Assembly: GCA_029718625.1 (NCBI GenBank)
Contig: CM056395.1
Span: forward strand, 23,344,139 to 23,408,138
Source of the DNA: Synaphobranchus kaupii
Taxonomy: Eukaryota > Chordata > Actinopteri > Anguilliformes > Synaphobranchidae
Length of the DNA: 64,000 nucleotides
Direction: 5' to 3'
In this document: positions 12,365 through 25,500 of the stretch, piece after piece
Numbering within the stretch: position 1 is the stretch's first letter
Layout: each line of letters opens with the position of its first letter
Position numbers and translations under genes: made by a program
The notes under the pieces: model-generated
Told to the model about the DNA's origin: nothing
Seen by the model: only the letters and a program-made list of their open reading frames with translations
Database searches by the model: none

Positions 12365-14429
12365 ATGTCCCCGTGATTCAATGCACACCGTTAATGAGTG
12401 ATGAGGTTTTTCTTGATAAAACACTGATTTTCAGACCATAAATATGCGAGTGAGAGGCACTCCTTGAAAGCCGAGAACAGTAGACGAGTTCAGGGTCAAA
12501 GAACACGAGGGGCCCCCAGGCGCATTTAGGGGCCCCAGGCGCATTTAGGGTTAGAAAGATTGTATTTCCTGATGGATCAGAAAAAAAAAAATCAGGTAAA
12601 GTCATACGATATCGCACTGCACACATTTGCCACCATCCATCTGCTTTTACAACCGGTGAGGTGACTGAATGCAGTGGATTTCAGTTTAAGGCCTAAAATG
12701 CATTCTCGGTGGCCTCGTTTAAATTTAGCCACGGGAGTAGTACATGCAGTTCCAAAACCTTGAGCAGCAAGAGAAAAAAAACATCACGAACTGTGGAAAA
12801 AACAACAGATGAGCATCTTGTGAATAAATACAGAAATAAACGCACGCCGCGAGTAATCCTTGGGGTGCATGCAAGCCTACTCCCACGTGGGCGCCATTAG
12901 TTACGATTAAATCCACTGTCGGCTGTTGTTGCGCCATACAGATTGTGGAGAAAACCCGCAGGAAGATTCCAGAAAAAGATCCTAAAAAGAGTTCAAGCCA
13001 CTTACTGTAAGTCGGAAGCATCTCGCAATATGAAACCAGCAGCCCGGCCATCGCAAACGTGTCACGCACAGCCGATTCAGGAGCACCGTGTCTTCAGAAC
13101 AACATTCTGCGCTGCAACGGCGTCGACAGCCGAGTTTGCTACTTCCCATCACAACGCACACAAGCATGTTCATTCAAATAACAAAATGCTTTTGAGGGTT
13201 ACTGGAAACGTACTTTCTTGCGTCAGACCAGAAACCCCGCAGGCCCCAACAGCAGCCACTGTAAAGCCGAGCGATTGTCAGAAAGCTCTGGAAAAACAGA
13301 ACATCCTTAATCACGCAACAGAAATGGTCTGAGCCAAATCGAAAACGTACGCTAAAAGTATGAAATAATATCACCGGACGCATTAAGAGCAGGCTCGACA
13401 GGCCACAGCCAGAGGGCTTGGTCTAGAGTGAAGGTTTGGGGGGGGTGGTGACGTATTCAGATAACAGCTGGTAATGCCTGAGAACAGAGCTAATGCCCGC
13501 GGCACATGCTCATCGCCAGCTATGTTCCGATTGGCTCAGAGGCCTTGTGTACGGCTATATGCACGCACCTGGGCCACAATAACAAACAGGCCCCTGTTCC
13601 AGAGCCCACCGTGCGCTCCCGGCTATTCCTCTGATCTCCGCCGCCTCCTCATCACCAGGGCAACGCCCTCCTGGCTCGGCTGGTGCCCCCCCCCTTTTGC
13701 TCTCAGCTGGGGAGGGACGAGACGCAGCCCCGCACGGCCACCGCGCTGTAAGACTATCTCCGCGTCGTTCCGAGATGATCGAGATTCTCATTTGCGCCAG
13801 AGAAAGCAGCAGCAGCGCCGTGCGTGCCGCGTTCCAACAAACAGCCAATCGGCATTCAGACACGGGACACACAGCTTTTCCTATGGAGGGGGGCAGAACT
13901 GTAAAAACAGTTTTTGGTGAAGCATCATTTCCCAGTGCAACATAACTCTGAATCACTACCGGAGCCTCCTTTTGAAGGAATATATTTTCAATATAACGTT
14001 AATTGCTTCTTTGACAGGGTGAAGCTGTAGGGTGTTAATTTTGAGTGCAAATGATGAAACTGCCCAGGAATGCATTGGGATAAATAAGAGATGGAACTGC
14101 AGGGTGTCAGGAAAAACACAGTCGGTCGATTCCCACAGCACGGGGGTCTGCGAGGGCCAGATGCATCGTGGGTAGAGGCCAAGCAGGGCTGGCGGTGCAC
14201 TCGCTCGCCTTCCCCCTGCTCCGAGTTCCTCCGCGCCCTTCCTGTACCGGGTAGATCATCCTGCACGAGTGCCTCACCACAAACCCCGCCCCCGGCCCCG
14301 AGCGCAACGTCGCTCTGCCAAAAATAATCCTGGGACCCCGCGTTCACCAGAGCTAACGAAGAACACAAATGCTCGTCATTTCGGTGGTTGAACCTTGTCA
14401 CCGCCACAAACGGAACGCTCTAGGAAACT

Positions 14430-14585
14430 GGCCAACTATTGCACCGTTTAGCACACACAAAACCAATAACATGGCCAATGATTGGTCATGGTATTTGTTC
14501 TGCACCAAACATGGGTTGTGTTATTAGTTTAGCATGTGCAAAAAAGGTTTTGCACATGCTAAAGGTCTTATTGAATCAGGCCCAT
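14430..14585. mobile_element. MITE, family B copy 1
   Basis: Shares ACACAAAACCAATAACA, ATTGGTCATGGTATTTGTT and GGTTGTGTTATTAGTTT with the fuller copy at 18957-19134; its right end is TGAATCAGGCCC. Confidence 0.7.
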
Positions 14586-16199
14586 TGTGTATTCAGACAC
14601 ACTTCTGAAGAGTAATAAAGTATCACAAGGCTCAGGGTCCATGGACATTAGGCCTTGTGAGGGTGTCAGTATGTACCATCCACAGCAGGTCAAGACTTTC
14701 CTTCTCTCCGCCCACCACTGTGCTCTACACAGCTTTGATAACACGGCAGAAATGACCAGTCTGTGTAAAATGACGTGAAAAACTAACGGGAGAAGGAGAG
14801 AAAGGCATTTCAATGTCAACCGCTGCACCGCCTGCCTCCATTACGGTTAACCTCTCGCCCCGCAAACGCATCAGAGAAAGAGGGAGGCAGCTCAGCGGGT
14901 CAAAGCGGTGCGCGGAATGGCGGAACTCTCTTAACAAGCTCCTCTGCCTCACTAGAGGCTCACACCATGTGACCTGGTGAAGCTCTCCTTGGCACCTTTC
15001 AAAATACCATCGAGGTGTAGCCTCAAAAAAAAAAACCGACATGCTAATGGAAAACAAGTGTCACTGTGGTTGTTCTGTGATCATGGCATGGGAAGCAGAA
15101 CTGCACAGCACCTTACCACTGATATGCGGCATATGTGATACACGTTTCAAACGTCCGAGACGTTTAGCATATCAGCTGCAACCCTGAACTGCAGGCTCAG
15201 TATGCTACCATCATGCAAACTGTGGCCAACTGCAGTCCAGAAAGTCCACCTCAACTGCTTCCTGCTCTGGCTTCCAACACCAAAACACCCTATATCCTTG
15301 TTGCCAACAAGCCTTGCCTTCTGTGTTGATCAATATTTAGGTGACATTTGACATCTTTTCAATAGTCTGCCAAATTTTAGAATTTTAACAAACAAAATAA
15401 AAAAACACTTCCTGATTATGCAAGAACCCCATTACACTGTTCAGTTTTTTGGGGGGGTGGTTGTTGTTGTTAAAAGCACTCACTCCCATGGATTTATACT
15501 ACCATTACCATTTCCAGGATATAATCCGACAAAAGGCGCCATAGCCCGCCCACGACGTTAAACCCCACCCCTGAATATTTGAGTGACAGCGTGATTGTGT
15601 GGGACTGCCTTCCCTTGGAGATGCCCCGATTATAAATGTGTAGGTGTCACTGTTTCAGTGCAACAGACTTTCCACATCTGGAAACAGTAAAATGCTGAAT
15701 GATCTGAATTAACATGTATGACAAGTGGCATATGTGGACAATAATTAATAAAGTGGCTTTGTGAGAAATTGGAGTCCTCCACTGCATTAAGTAAATCATT
15801 AAGTACTTGTAAGCGAAAGTAGACTACAGATATGACCAGATCATTGTGGATTAATAATTTAATAATTAATTTCAGTTTCAGGATGTTATACCACGGGTCA
15901 GATGATTTCCCGCCAACTGTGGCCAACGAAACAATATTTTACGAAGCATGTAAAATGAAGTTTTTTCCCCCCCTGGAAATAACATGACGAGGTACCTAAA
16001 AACACATTAGATTCCTGAGTAGTCCGTCATATGTACACAAATTGCATGAGGCTCGAGTCCAAACCTAAGACTACAATGTACCTTACAGAAAGATCAGCCC
16101 GTGTGGACGGCTTTACAGTGCATCCTGTCAAATTATTTGATTATTGCTTTCCATCAAACTGCTAGGTGCATTTTATCCAGTAATATTATTACCAGTAGC

Positions 16200-17700
16200 T
16201 TGTTAAATACTGACTCCTACAAAAAATAAAAACGGAGCGCGCTTAGGCTTAGCCAGCACTAATGATATAGTATATTGCTGGTTAGGAACAATTGATGACT
16301 AGCGCTAGCTAACGTTAGTTGATTAGCTAAATTAGCCCTAACACTGGTTAATTGTTGGCATAATCCTGACTTTTGCCACAAAATGCGGTTGCTATACGGT
16401 CAGAAAACACTGCTAGCGTTCATCTAACGTCGCTATTGTTTCATCAATGAGTCGCCAATAGTGTAGGGACTAGCTGTAGCTAGTGTACTACACGCACTTT
16501 AAAATGCCAGGCCTCGCTGTCATGTTTACGATCTCCCCCAGACAAGATCAAACAATGGGGAAATTATCAAACAAACTAGCTAACAGTTAGCGCACAGGCC
16601 GGCTCCTTAGCTAGTGAGGCATGAAACTAACGCTAAAGGAGCTCAACCGGAACGCTCATACTATGTTTTAGATGCTCAACGTTTTGCTAACGTTAGATCA
16701 CTTGGATAACGTTTGCGATCAAATAACAAGCTAGGAAACAATGTTGCGCGGATGACCCGACCTCAGCAGACATTGCTCGGGTAATGCTAGCAAGATAACG
16801 TTAGCCATCAAGCAAACAAGCGGGATTACAACTAGCTAGCACTAACATTAGTCCCCCTCTTCCAGCAGTCACAATATAGAAATGATCTGATGTTATGTTC
16901 GTCTTACAACGATTCACCAACCAGTGCAATATTCAAACGAATGACCAGCTATTCTCGCTAACGCGTAAGGTACAGCTAGTAACATAGTCAAATAGCAATA
17001 GATGGCTTGCTTGATCGCTAGCATTTTGTGAGTTAATGTGCTCCTACTTCCATTGATCAAGATCGGAAAGTCAACAAGACATATAGAACATAACTAATAG
17101 CTAGTGAATGCAATAAGTTAACGGCAACCAGATGCATGTGAGCACACGACGTAGCGTGTAGGCTAAACTAGCTAGCTAATGTTAGCTGGCTAGCTAGCAA
17201 GCCGAGATGACGATCGCCATCGCTGTCGTTAATGCTGGTTAGGTGAAAAACGCCACCGGCAACACAAGTTATTAAAGCAGAAAGAAATAAGACTGATCTT
17301 ACCTTCCTGAGTCGTATATGTTCAGTGGTAGTACGGATCGAGGCCCAGTAAATATAACACTGCACAATGGTTAGCTAACGTTACTGCTATGCAGCTATTT
17401 GCTCAATGCAGGCTGTACTGACAGTAGCTCCGCTGGCTAGCTAAGCTAACCTCTCTCTCAAGTACTCAGCCAACTAAGCGTTTAAATCAGACACGGCTCA
17501 GCTTCTCACCACTCCTTGAGCGCTCTTCTGGGAACAAGCGGTTATACGTTAATAGAGATCAAAACGTTAAGATAACGTTACGATAAAACTGGCTGCCTTT
17601 TCAGCTATAATTTGATTGTGTTTTGATCCGAGCTGTCCTGTGTTTCTTAGCTATAGGGATCCAGGTCAGTCTTTCGTAGCCTGCCAGAGAGTGACACCCA
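16200..17700. promoter_or_regulatory. Promoter-proximal GCTAGC/AACGTTA-rich segment (elf2)
   Basis: At least a dozen copies of overlapping words GCTAGC, TTAGCTA and AACGTTA occur here, against few or none in the surrounding 10 kb. Equivalent clusters flank ndufc1 exon 1 and naa15 exon 1. Confidence 0.5.
17303..17560 (-). other. elf2: Predicted noncoding first exon and promoter of elf2
   Basis: On the minus strand a consensus donor (GAAG/gtaaga) lies at 17303/17302, preceded by a CpG-containing stretch and many GCTAGC/AACGTTA words (16.2-17.6 kb). It points toward the elf2 acceptor at 1783, giving an intron of about 15.5 kb. The 5' limit is a guess; the transcription start could be anywhere to about 17.65 kb. 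No start codon consistent with ELF2 is seen here. It could instead belong to a noncoding RNA. Confidence 0.5.
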
Positions 17701-18095
17701 ATGCGTGACGTCACATCTCCCAGCGACTACCCATTTCCCAGAAATTATATTCCAGAGGGTTTTTTTAGTCTTGCCTCCCTTGGGTCACAAAACAGTAAAA
17801 TATATTTATTTGGGTATAATATAGACTTACAAAAATGATTCAGGATTCCTAAGTAGAAAATACCGATAATAAACAGCTTTAGTTTTAGACATAAACTTAG
17901 TTTTTAGCAACAACTCGCAAATCTCAATTTTTGTAAAGCAAAGATTCTTGACCGTGTATTTAATAGTTACATTAAGACAACAGCATGAAATAAACGCATT
18001 GTTTTTGGGGTTTTTTAAAGAAATGTGTCCAAACTTGGGAGTTTGAATTGCATATGCCACCGTACTAAATGCACTTAGCACCATCTACTGGCAGA

Positions 18096-18860
18096 TTAAA
18101 GCACAACTGAACTTTGGTAGAACTTTAGGTTGTGTTTACCTGGCCATGATGTGAGTCCAAATCGTGGCGAAATAGTTGCTCTGTGCTCCCCTGGGGTGAT
18201 CATCCAGAATAGGGTATTTGTCGCGCTCCACTCATTTCTATAGAGCAACTAAAACGGTCTCAAAATGACACTTCTAGCACGTATACGAACTAGAACGAAG
18301 CGGATTCTGTCAATACAAACAATAACCAGTCCTCTTACGTATTTTTTTTGTGTGTAATTAAAATTATTTATAAAAGTACTATTTCTTCAATGTTAGCAAG
18401 CTAATAGAAAAGACTAGTAAAATGTCAGCAGGTCGAGTTGTTTACCATAGATATATCAGGAATGCTTGCTTCCGTGGAAATTTGGACCAATGAGTGGTTT
18501 CTGATGCATCGGCGCATTAATGCTGTTTCTGGCGCAAGAATTGCCTACCGGATCTACGTTCCAAATAAAATACGAAAAAAGCAGGAAAAGGCCATTTAAT
18601 AAAAATTATTTAAAAATATATATATGAGGACTGGCTATTGTTTGTATTGGCAGAATACACTTCGTTCGCGTTCGTATACATGCTAGTGTCATTTTGAGAC
18701 CGTTTTAGCTTCCCTCTAGAAGTGAATGGACAGCGACAAATACCCTATTCTGGATTATCACCCCAGGGGAGCACAGAGCAACTAACAACATATTTCACCA
18801 CCATTTGGACTCATATCATGGCCAGGTAACTCCACAACCCAAAGTTCAGTTGTGCTTTAA
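18096..18860. mobile_element. 765-bp foldback element bounded by TTAA
   Basis: Left end TTAAAGCACAACTGAACTTT and right end AAAGTTCAGTTGTGCTTTAA are exact complements, with arms that stay inverted for over 200 bases (for example GGTCTCAAAATGACAC and GTGTCATTTTGAGACC). Both ends carry TTAA, the target duplication of Kolobok and piggyBac superfamilies. It has no coding capacity. Confidence 0.8.
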
Positions 18861-18956
18861 AGAAGAAACCCAGCTATTGAGCCCTTTTGTTAAACATGGT
18901 TTACATGCTAATAGAACAATCCATTTTGTCAATTTCAGTGCCAAGAGTAAGAGTCT

Positions 18957-19136
18957 TAGGGCTTGATTTACTAAAACGTTTAGCCGGTGCAAAACATTTT
19001 AGCACACGCAAAACCAATAACACGACATATGATTGGTCATGGTATTTGTTTTGCACCAATCATTGGTTGTGTTATTAGTTTTCCATGTGCTAAAAGTTTT
19101 TGCACCCACTAAACGTTTTAGTAAATCAGACCCTAA
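18957..19136. mobile_element. MITE, family B copy 2
   Basis: Terminal inverted repeats TTAGGGCTTGATTTACTAAA and TTTAGTAAATCAGACCCTAA; the interior matches the copy at 14430. Confidence 0.75.
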
Positions 19137-21128
19137 GAGTAGGTAAGAGAGTTCATGACATGATATTTATTTTGTTCCTGCTCCTCAACCAGATCGAAAT
19201 TAGAGATGTTCCTGAAGTGACTGGATACTTAATTTAAAGTGGGTTAAATCTGACATTGTTTCAGTAATGATCATTAAGGAGACCTTTTTTTCCACAATCT
19301 GTCCATACAGGCGTAGTTTTCTCCATATACCCACATCACATAACTCTCACAGGATTAGAACTACAGTCTTTATTTTTCAAAGACAAGTGTCCATATTCAC
19401 ATAACATCATTGCTACTATAAATTTATCTACTTTGCAAGGGCCATTTTTCCAGAGTGGCTTAGGTTTATATATCCCCAAGTTCTGGGTTTTTACATAAAC
19501 AATTTATTCACCTATTCTGCACCATTCTTTTCCTAATTTCTTCCAATAATTATTGAACAGGGGGAACATTCTCCAAACACATATAACACAGAACTTGGTG
19601 ACGTGGGAATGATTGTTGTGTGGGTTCAGGCTTGTAACTATGACTACAAATATTTTCTGTAATTCACATGGATTTTCTACTTTTAAATTATTGATGTAAT
19701 GTTAATCTTTAGTGTAGGACTGGTAACATTTTTTGATGACTGAACACATCTAAATCACATTGAGTGAACTTTTAACCCTTTGGTGTTCCACTTTCAGTGC
19801 TTCAAGAGAAGAGCCAGGGCCTCTACAAATTCATCCTACTTTAAGAAACTCCACCATAGCACAGCACTTATTGATTTGACAGAATTAGCTAAATATAAAA
19901 GTAAAATTATATTTATTTTAATATCCCACTGTCACTAAACATATTCCATTCAGATTATTCCCCTGGTTCACTGTACTCATTAAAAAAAATAAAAAACAAG
20001 AAAATCTCCCCCTAGCAACAGTTTTGCCAGTTCTGCTCAGGTTGACATGGCAAGGCTATCTCTGTTGTAAGACCCAGTCAGGAAACAGACTATACAGAGG
20101 TACAGTATGTCAGTCTTACAAAGTGTTACAGATAGCACACAACTTTTTTCCAATAAACCACTGGAGCTCTTGAGAAATTGAAACGGCCAAGAACGTTCTT
20201 TTCAACAGTGAAGACATGCAGGCGTCCTATGTGGATTTTATAGCTGTAAATTACTGGAATTCTGACATTTCCCCCTATATACGTAGCTACATATCTGTGC
20301 ATATGCTGTAGCAACAGGCAAATGCTACAGGTACAATCTGACATTCCAAAGATTATGATTCTGAGACTAATGGTAATATAATTGTGCATCACTCCTAAGA
20401 ATGGCTTTCATTGCTCAAAAATATGTAAAGTTAAAAAATGCATGTAAAAAATGTGCATCTCTTAACTCTTTAAATAAATAATCAGTGGCTACTGAAGGTG
20501 AGTGCCAATAAAAATGTACTGCGACCAGCGGCCTATTATTCTGTGCATAGTGAGGCATCATCTCGAGTGTGTTTGGACAGGAAGTACAGAGGAAGAGAGT
20601 CTGTAAAATTAGCACTACTGTTGTGTCACAGGGGATATGCAGCAGAAAGGCACACACATTATCTCTCTCCTTGGAATGCAATTTTCACCATCCTGGAGCA
20701 GCTCCAGTAGAGATCCTACCCCTTACTGCAGGGAAATAAAAACATGGACAATTTGAGCGAGGCTCCCTAAACTACTGTCGCCTATCTTACAATATCATAC
20801 AAATATCTTACAATCACATTCATCGCATTCCAACTGAAGATTTAGTTATTGATTTAAAACTACAATTTCGAGACAGTGAAATGCACATCAAGAAGTTACA
20901 GGGATAAAATAAAACATTTGTTAATAAGGAAATAAGTTACCGTTATACTTTTCATCTGTGTGTAAAATGATTTCACCTGTGTTTTTACATTATCTGGCAT
21001 CTGGTCTTCACAGTCTTATCAGCTTCCTCTCTCTCTGGGGACATAAACAATATTGGGGTGGAAATAAATGTTTTGACTAACTGACCTGACTTGAATTGAA
21101 TAAAATATATTTTTTTATATAAAAAAAC

Positions 21129-21302
21129 AGATTCCAAGGCACTCAGGTGGATTAAAAAGCCTTTGTTTGGGCAGGAACATTGAAACATTGCTGATGACCG
21201 ACGTGTTGCGGCTGAAAAGCCTTCGTCAGGTCATCAGCAATGTTTTAATGTTCCTGCCCAGAAACTAAAGGCTTTTTAATCCATGTGAGTGCCTTGGAAT
21301 CT
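21129..21302. mobile_element. Foldback repeat of about 174 bp
   Basis: AGATTCCAAGGCACTCA, GGATTAAAAAGCCTTT and AACATTGCTGATGACC on the left are mirrored as inverted copies on the right, around a loop of about 30 bases containing GACGTGTTGCGGCTGAAAAG. Confidence 0.75.
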
Positions 21303-21433
21303 TTCTTTTTTCATGGACTCAATCCCCTTTATTTCCAAAGACCATCAGGGGTTAAACACTACTATGACCTTGAAGCGCACCTAGTACTTTTTTTTACTTC
21401 AGTAAAATACTTTTTCACTAGAGTATGGCACAT

Positions 21434-21439
21434 TTTATT
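21434..21439 (-). terminator. mgarp: mgarp poly(A) signal
   Basis: AATAAA on the minus strand, 41 bases after the mgarp stop codon; it would give a very short 3' UTR. Confidence 0.5.
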
Positions 21440-21479
21440 ACTTTTAATGGCCCATGGAGTATTGCATGTTGTTCAATAG

Positions 21480-22537
21480 TCATCTGAGCCCCATACCTTT
21501 CATATCCTGAGATGTCTGGGCCAGAGCCTCTGGTGGTTCAGTGTCCTCTGTGGCTTCGTGGGGCTCAGTTTCATCAAGCACAGAGGCAGGATCCATTTCC
21601 TCTGTCAGAGACTTGGGCTGTTGGGTGTCCTCCAGGACAGCGGTGTCGTGCTCCTCTACCGGTGGGCTGGGCTCCAGGGTGCTCTCTTCTCCTGCCACTT
21701 TTTCGTCTGTAACCTGATCCTCCAGCCCAGCAGGGGGCGCTGCTGCTTCCTGAGAAGGAGCGCCTGCCTCCGCCTCAGGAGCTGCCTCCAGAGCATGAAA
21801 CGCTGGCGGCTTGCTCTTCTCCTCCACCACCGAACCCGCCGTGGGTTCCTGGTGCGGCTCGTGCTGGGAGGTCGACGCAGTGTCAAGGGCTGATGGGATG
21901 GGAGTCTCGCCTTGCTCCACCTCAAGGTCCGATGACTCTTCCACCAAGGCAACCTCCGTTGCTGCGGCCGCGGCCGTCTCCTCGGCCAGGGATACCTCCT
22001 CTCCGGACGGGGCAGAGTCCTCGGCCTGCTCCGCTTCCCCCACAGCCGCCAAATCAGGCCCTTCTGTCACCATGGCGGCTGCCGTCTCATCGGCAACCGC
22101 CTCCGGAGAGTGACATGCCGGAACTTCGCCCGTCTCCTCCAGCGCCGAGATCTCTTCTGTCTCCTCCAAGGCTACAGCAGGTTCTGGGGTGGCCTCCGTT
22201 AGCTCGGCTGCCACCTCTAACACTTCCGCGAGGATCTCCTCTCCTGGTTCTTGCGCAGAGCCAGTCTCTGCTCCTTCTGGCGGACCCACAGCTCCTGCCT
22301 CCACCTCAATGGGTGGAGCCTCCTCCGTGGAGGACGACTCTGCAGCTTCCGTGACCTCTTCTAGGGCAGCCGTCTCACTCGCCAGCTCCACAGGGGCAGC
22401 TGTGGCCTCTGTAGGCCCCTGCGGATCTTCTTCCACAACCTTGACCGGAGCCGCAATCTCCCCCACGGACGTGGTGGCTACCTCCTCCGAGGCTACCGTC
22501 ATCATTTTCATAGCACCCATCATGTCTGCCACCACCA
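21480..22537 (-). CDS. mgarp: mgarp last exon, acidic tail
   Basis: The minus strand has a textbook acceptor (CTATTTTTGTTTCAG) just before 22537. The frame then reads 351 full codons to the TGA at 21482-21480, dominated by E, A, T, P, S and V with recurrent EE and TE pairs, and almost no aromatic residues. It starts VVADMMGAMKMMTVASEE. This low-complexity acidic composition is the hallmark of the MGARP C-terminal region. Near the end GATATGAAAG/gtatgg could act as a donor, so a further short exon is not excluded. GC content is clearly higher than in the flanks. Confidence 0.82.
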
Positions 22538-25500
22538 CTGAAACAAAAATAGCCACCTACAGGTCAACAACCTCACCCTCTCCAAACTACTCTGCGATCG
22601 CCATGACAACTTCCTCACCATAACAGTATGTCAGGCCCTGTCGCTCTGAACATTATGTTGTACAAACTTTGTAAGACTGGGCTGTCTTTCTTTCATATTG
22701 CTCCTCAGGGATTATGACCAAAAATGATCTTCCTGTAATTGTTGCAAAACATTGTGTGGCCAGAGTCTAGCATAAAACATCATCACAGTGGTTATTACCT
22801 ATGGTATATTTTGAGTAATATACATTATGGTAATGAAAATATGCATTTCTGAGAGTGGATATTTGTAACTATTAATTTTAAACAAGCCAACACTCATCTG
22901 TAGGTGTGACATTGAATAATAATTGTCCATTGATAATTATTGTAACTGTAATTTTTCCCTCTTAGAATTTTACATGGATCAACTGCATTTTCATTTTACT
23001 TTTCTACTTTTGTGAAGGAACCGTTTCTGCAGCAGTACTGTAGAGGTGTTAAAAGCCAGTTTGAGACACTTGAAAGGAATGCTAAAATGGTCTGGTGGCT
23101 GGCAGAAAAGAGTGTAACAAGTATTTATGTGAAAGTCAAAGTTAAGGAGAAATTAGTGAATTCAGGCCACGATGGTCTGTGAAAAGTTCCTCAGGGATTT
23201 AGAGTAATTTAATTATTGAGCACTTCAAATGATACTCAACTTTTGATATTCAGCATTTCTGCCACGACTAAATTATGATTGTCTATCAGATGTTTTTGAA
23301 TAATCAACAAAGGCAGTAATGACAAGAATTCCCTTTTAAACAAACATTTTGGCTCCGCTCATATTTCTGTTATAATATGAGAACTCTCACTTGTATTGAA
23401 TGTGTTCACTACAGGCATACAGAATACAAAAGGAATATCCACATAAGCCACTGACACATCTATAGCAAGGTTGACACTACGGCGGGAGGAGGAGATGATA
23501 TAGGTCAGTTGTTCTCAAACCTTTCCTCGGGTGCCCACAGCCAAATACAGGTATATGATCAAGGGCTTGATCAGTTGCATCAGGCGTGCTTGAGATGGAA
23601 CATATCAAATACCTGGATCTGGCTCGGGGTTCCAGAGGAGAGGATTGGGAACCACTGATATAGGTACACAGGTTTCCTCCAGGCCTTTCAAAGGATTGGT
23701 GGGGAAGGCTTGGCAGCTACGTACGTCAAACAAAAGATCTGAGCAAATCAGGCAAACGACGTACCGTGTGGAAGGCCAACATCTTGGCATGTAGAGTATG
23801 GGTCTCTTAGGAGTGCAGAAACATGTCCTTTCTTTCAATTTGATTGCAACTTTATATCAGAGGTGTAAAATCCAGGTTCAGAAAGTAAAGGTACTCCCCA
23901 GTATTTTGTTCCAGTCACCTGGATTTGCTAATTGGCACAATTCTTCAGCCAGACCATGGTCACCTCACGCCTGGACTACTGCAACTCCCTGCCCACAAGC
24001 CTACCAGCCTGCGCCATTCTGCCTCTTCAACTGATCCAGAACGCAACTGCCCGGCTTGTGTTCAACCTCCCGAAATATTCCCATGTAACCCCCCTGCTGA
24101 GGTCACTCCACTGGCTGCCAGTTGCAGCCAGGATCAGGTTCAAAGTTCTGACCCTGGCCTACACTGCAGCCAATAGGACAGGCCCCGCCTACCTGCAGGA
24201 CTTAATCCAGAACTATGTTCCTGCTCGACCACTTCGCTCTCCTACAGCAGGGCGACTCGCACTTCCCCCCCTCCGTGTCAACGGTTCTCGCTCGTCCTGA
24301 CTGCGGAGCTTTTCCACCCTAGCTCCTCAGTGGTGGAACGAACTCCCCATTCCCCTACGTTCTACTCCAACCCTGCCTGCGTTCCGTCATGGCCTGAAGA
24401 CACACCTCTTCAAACTCCACCTTGACTGATATACAAATCTAGGACCTCTCATGATACTTGTTCCCTGTGTTTTCTTGTCTGTTTGTTATAGTTTATAATA
24501 GTATTTAGAATAGAATAGTAGTATAGCTGATTTACCCACAGCTTACTGTGAACTACATTCAGTGTTCATTACTAAGGATAGCTGCTACGTTATGGGAAAG
24601 ATGTGCTTTGTCTTTTCTGTTCTGTAGTTACTTTGATGACGTTTCTGTATGCACTTATTGTATGTCGCTTTGGATAAAAGCGTCTGCTAAATGACTGTAA
24701 TATAATGTAGTGAAATCAGCTGGCTGAGTTCATGGGTGGAAGAAACACATGGCAGGACTTTTACATTCTGACCCCTGGATTTTACACTGCTGTTTTATAT
24801 CCTATTGAGCTGGGGAGTCCAGTCTTATCTGAAAAGGACCAGTGTGGGTGCAGGTTTTATCCCAGCACTAAGACGCAGGATTCAACTAAGGACCAAGATC
24901 AGTCAATTAGTTGAATCAGGTGTCATGGTGCTGGGCTAAAACAAAAACCTGCACCCACACTGGCCCTTTTTTGGATTAGATTGGACATGGCTGGTATTGA
25001 GCAAGACCCCACGAGGTGGCTCTGACAGGTCACGCTCAATACCAGAGGTGGAAATCCAGGGGACATAAAGTAAAAGTCCTCCCCAGTATTTTGTTCCAAT
25101 CACCTAGATTTGCTAATGAACATGATTATTCAGAGAGGTGGTAGAACTAATTAGTGAAATCAGCTGGCCGAGTCTATGGGTGGAAGAAACACATGGCAGG
25201 ACATTTACTTTATGTCCCCTGGATTTCCACCTCTGGTATTGAGCGTGACCTGTCAGAGCCACCTCGTGGGGTCTTGTGAGGTTGAACAGGTGGTTTTTGT
25301 TAACTAGCCAGAGGCCCAAACAAAAGTGCATTCTGAGATTAATAAACTTCAGATCCCCTGGTTTTGACTATAAATATCTGCCTCAAAATCATGTGCTTTA
25401 AAGCACACAATTCACCCAGTTATCCCCCCCACCCCCACATTCAAACTGGATAACTCACCGTGCACTCAATTTAAAATTTCTTTTCCACCCATAAAAAAAA

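Larger units (their letters stand above)
17700..21430. other. Intergenic region between elf2 and mgarp
   Basis: Apart from the foldback elements listed separately, it is AT-rich DNA with no recognised exon, RNA gene or longer open frame. The 3' end of mgarp is at the right border. Confidence 0.6.

Noticed and set aside
21512..22623. Plus-strand frames opposite the acidic mgarp exon
   Set aside because: Shadow frames caused by GC-rich coding sequence on the minus strand; no splice support.
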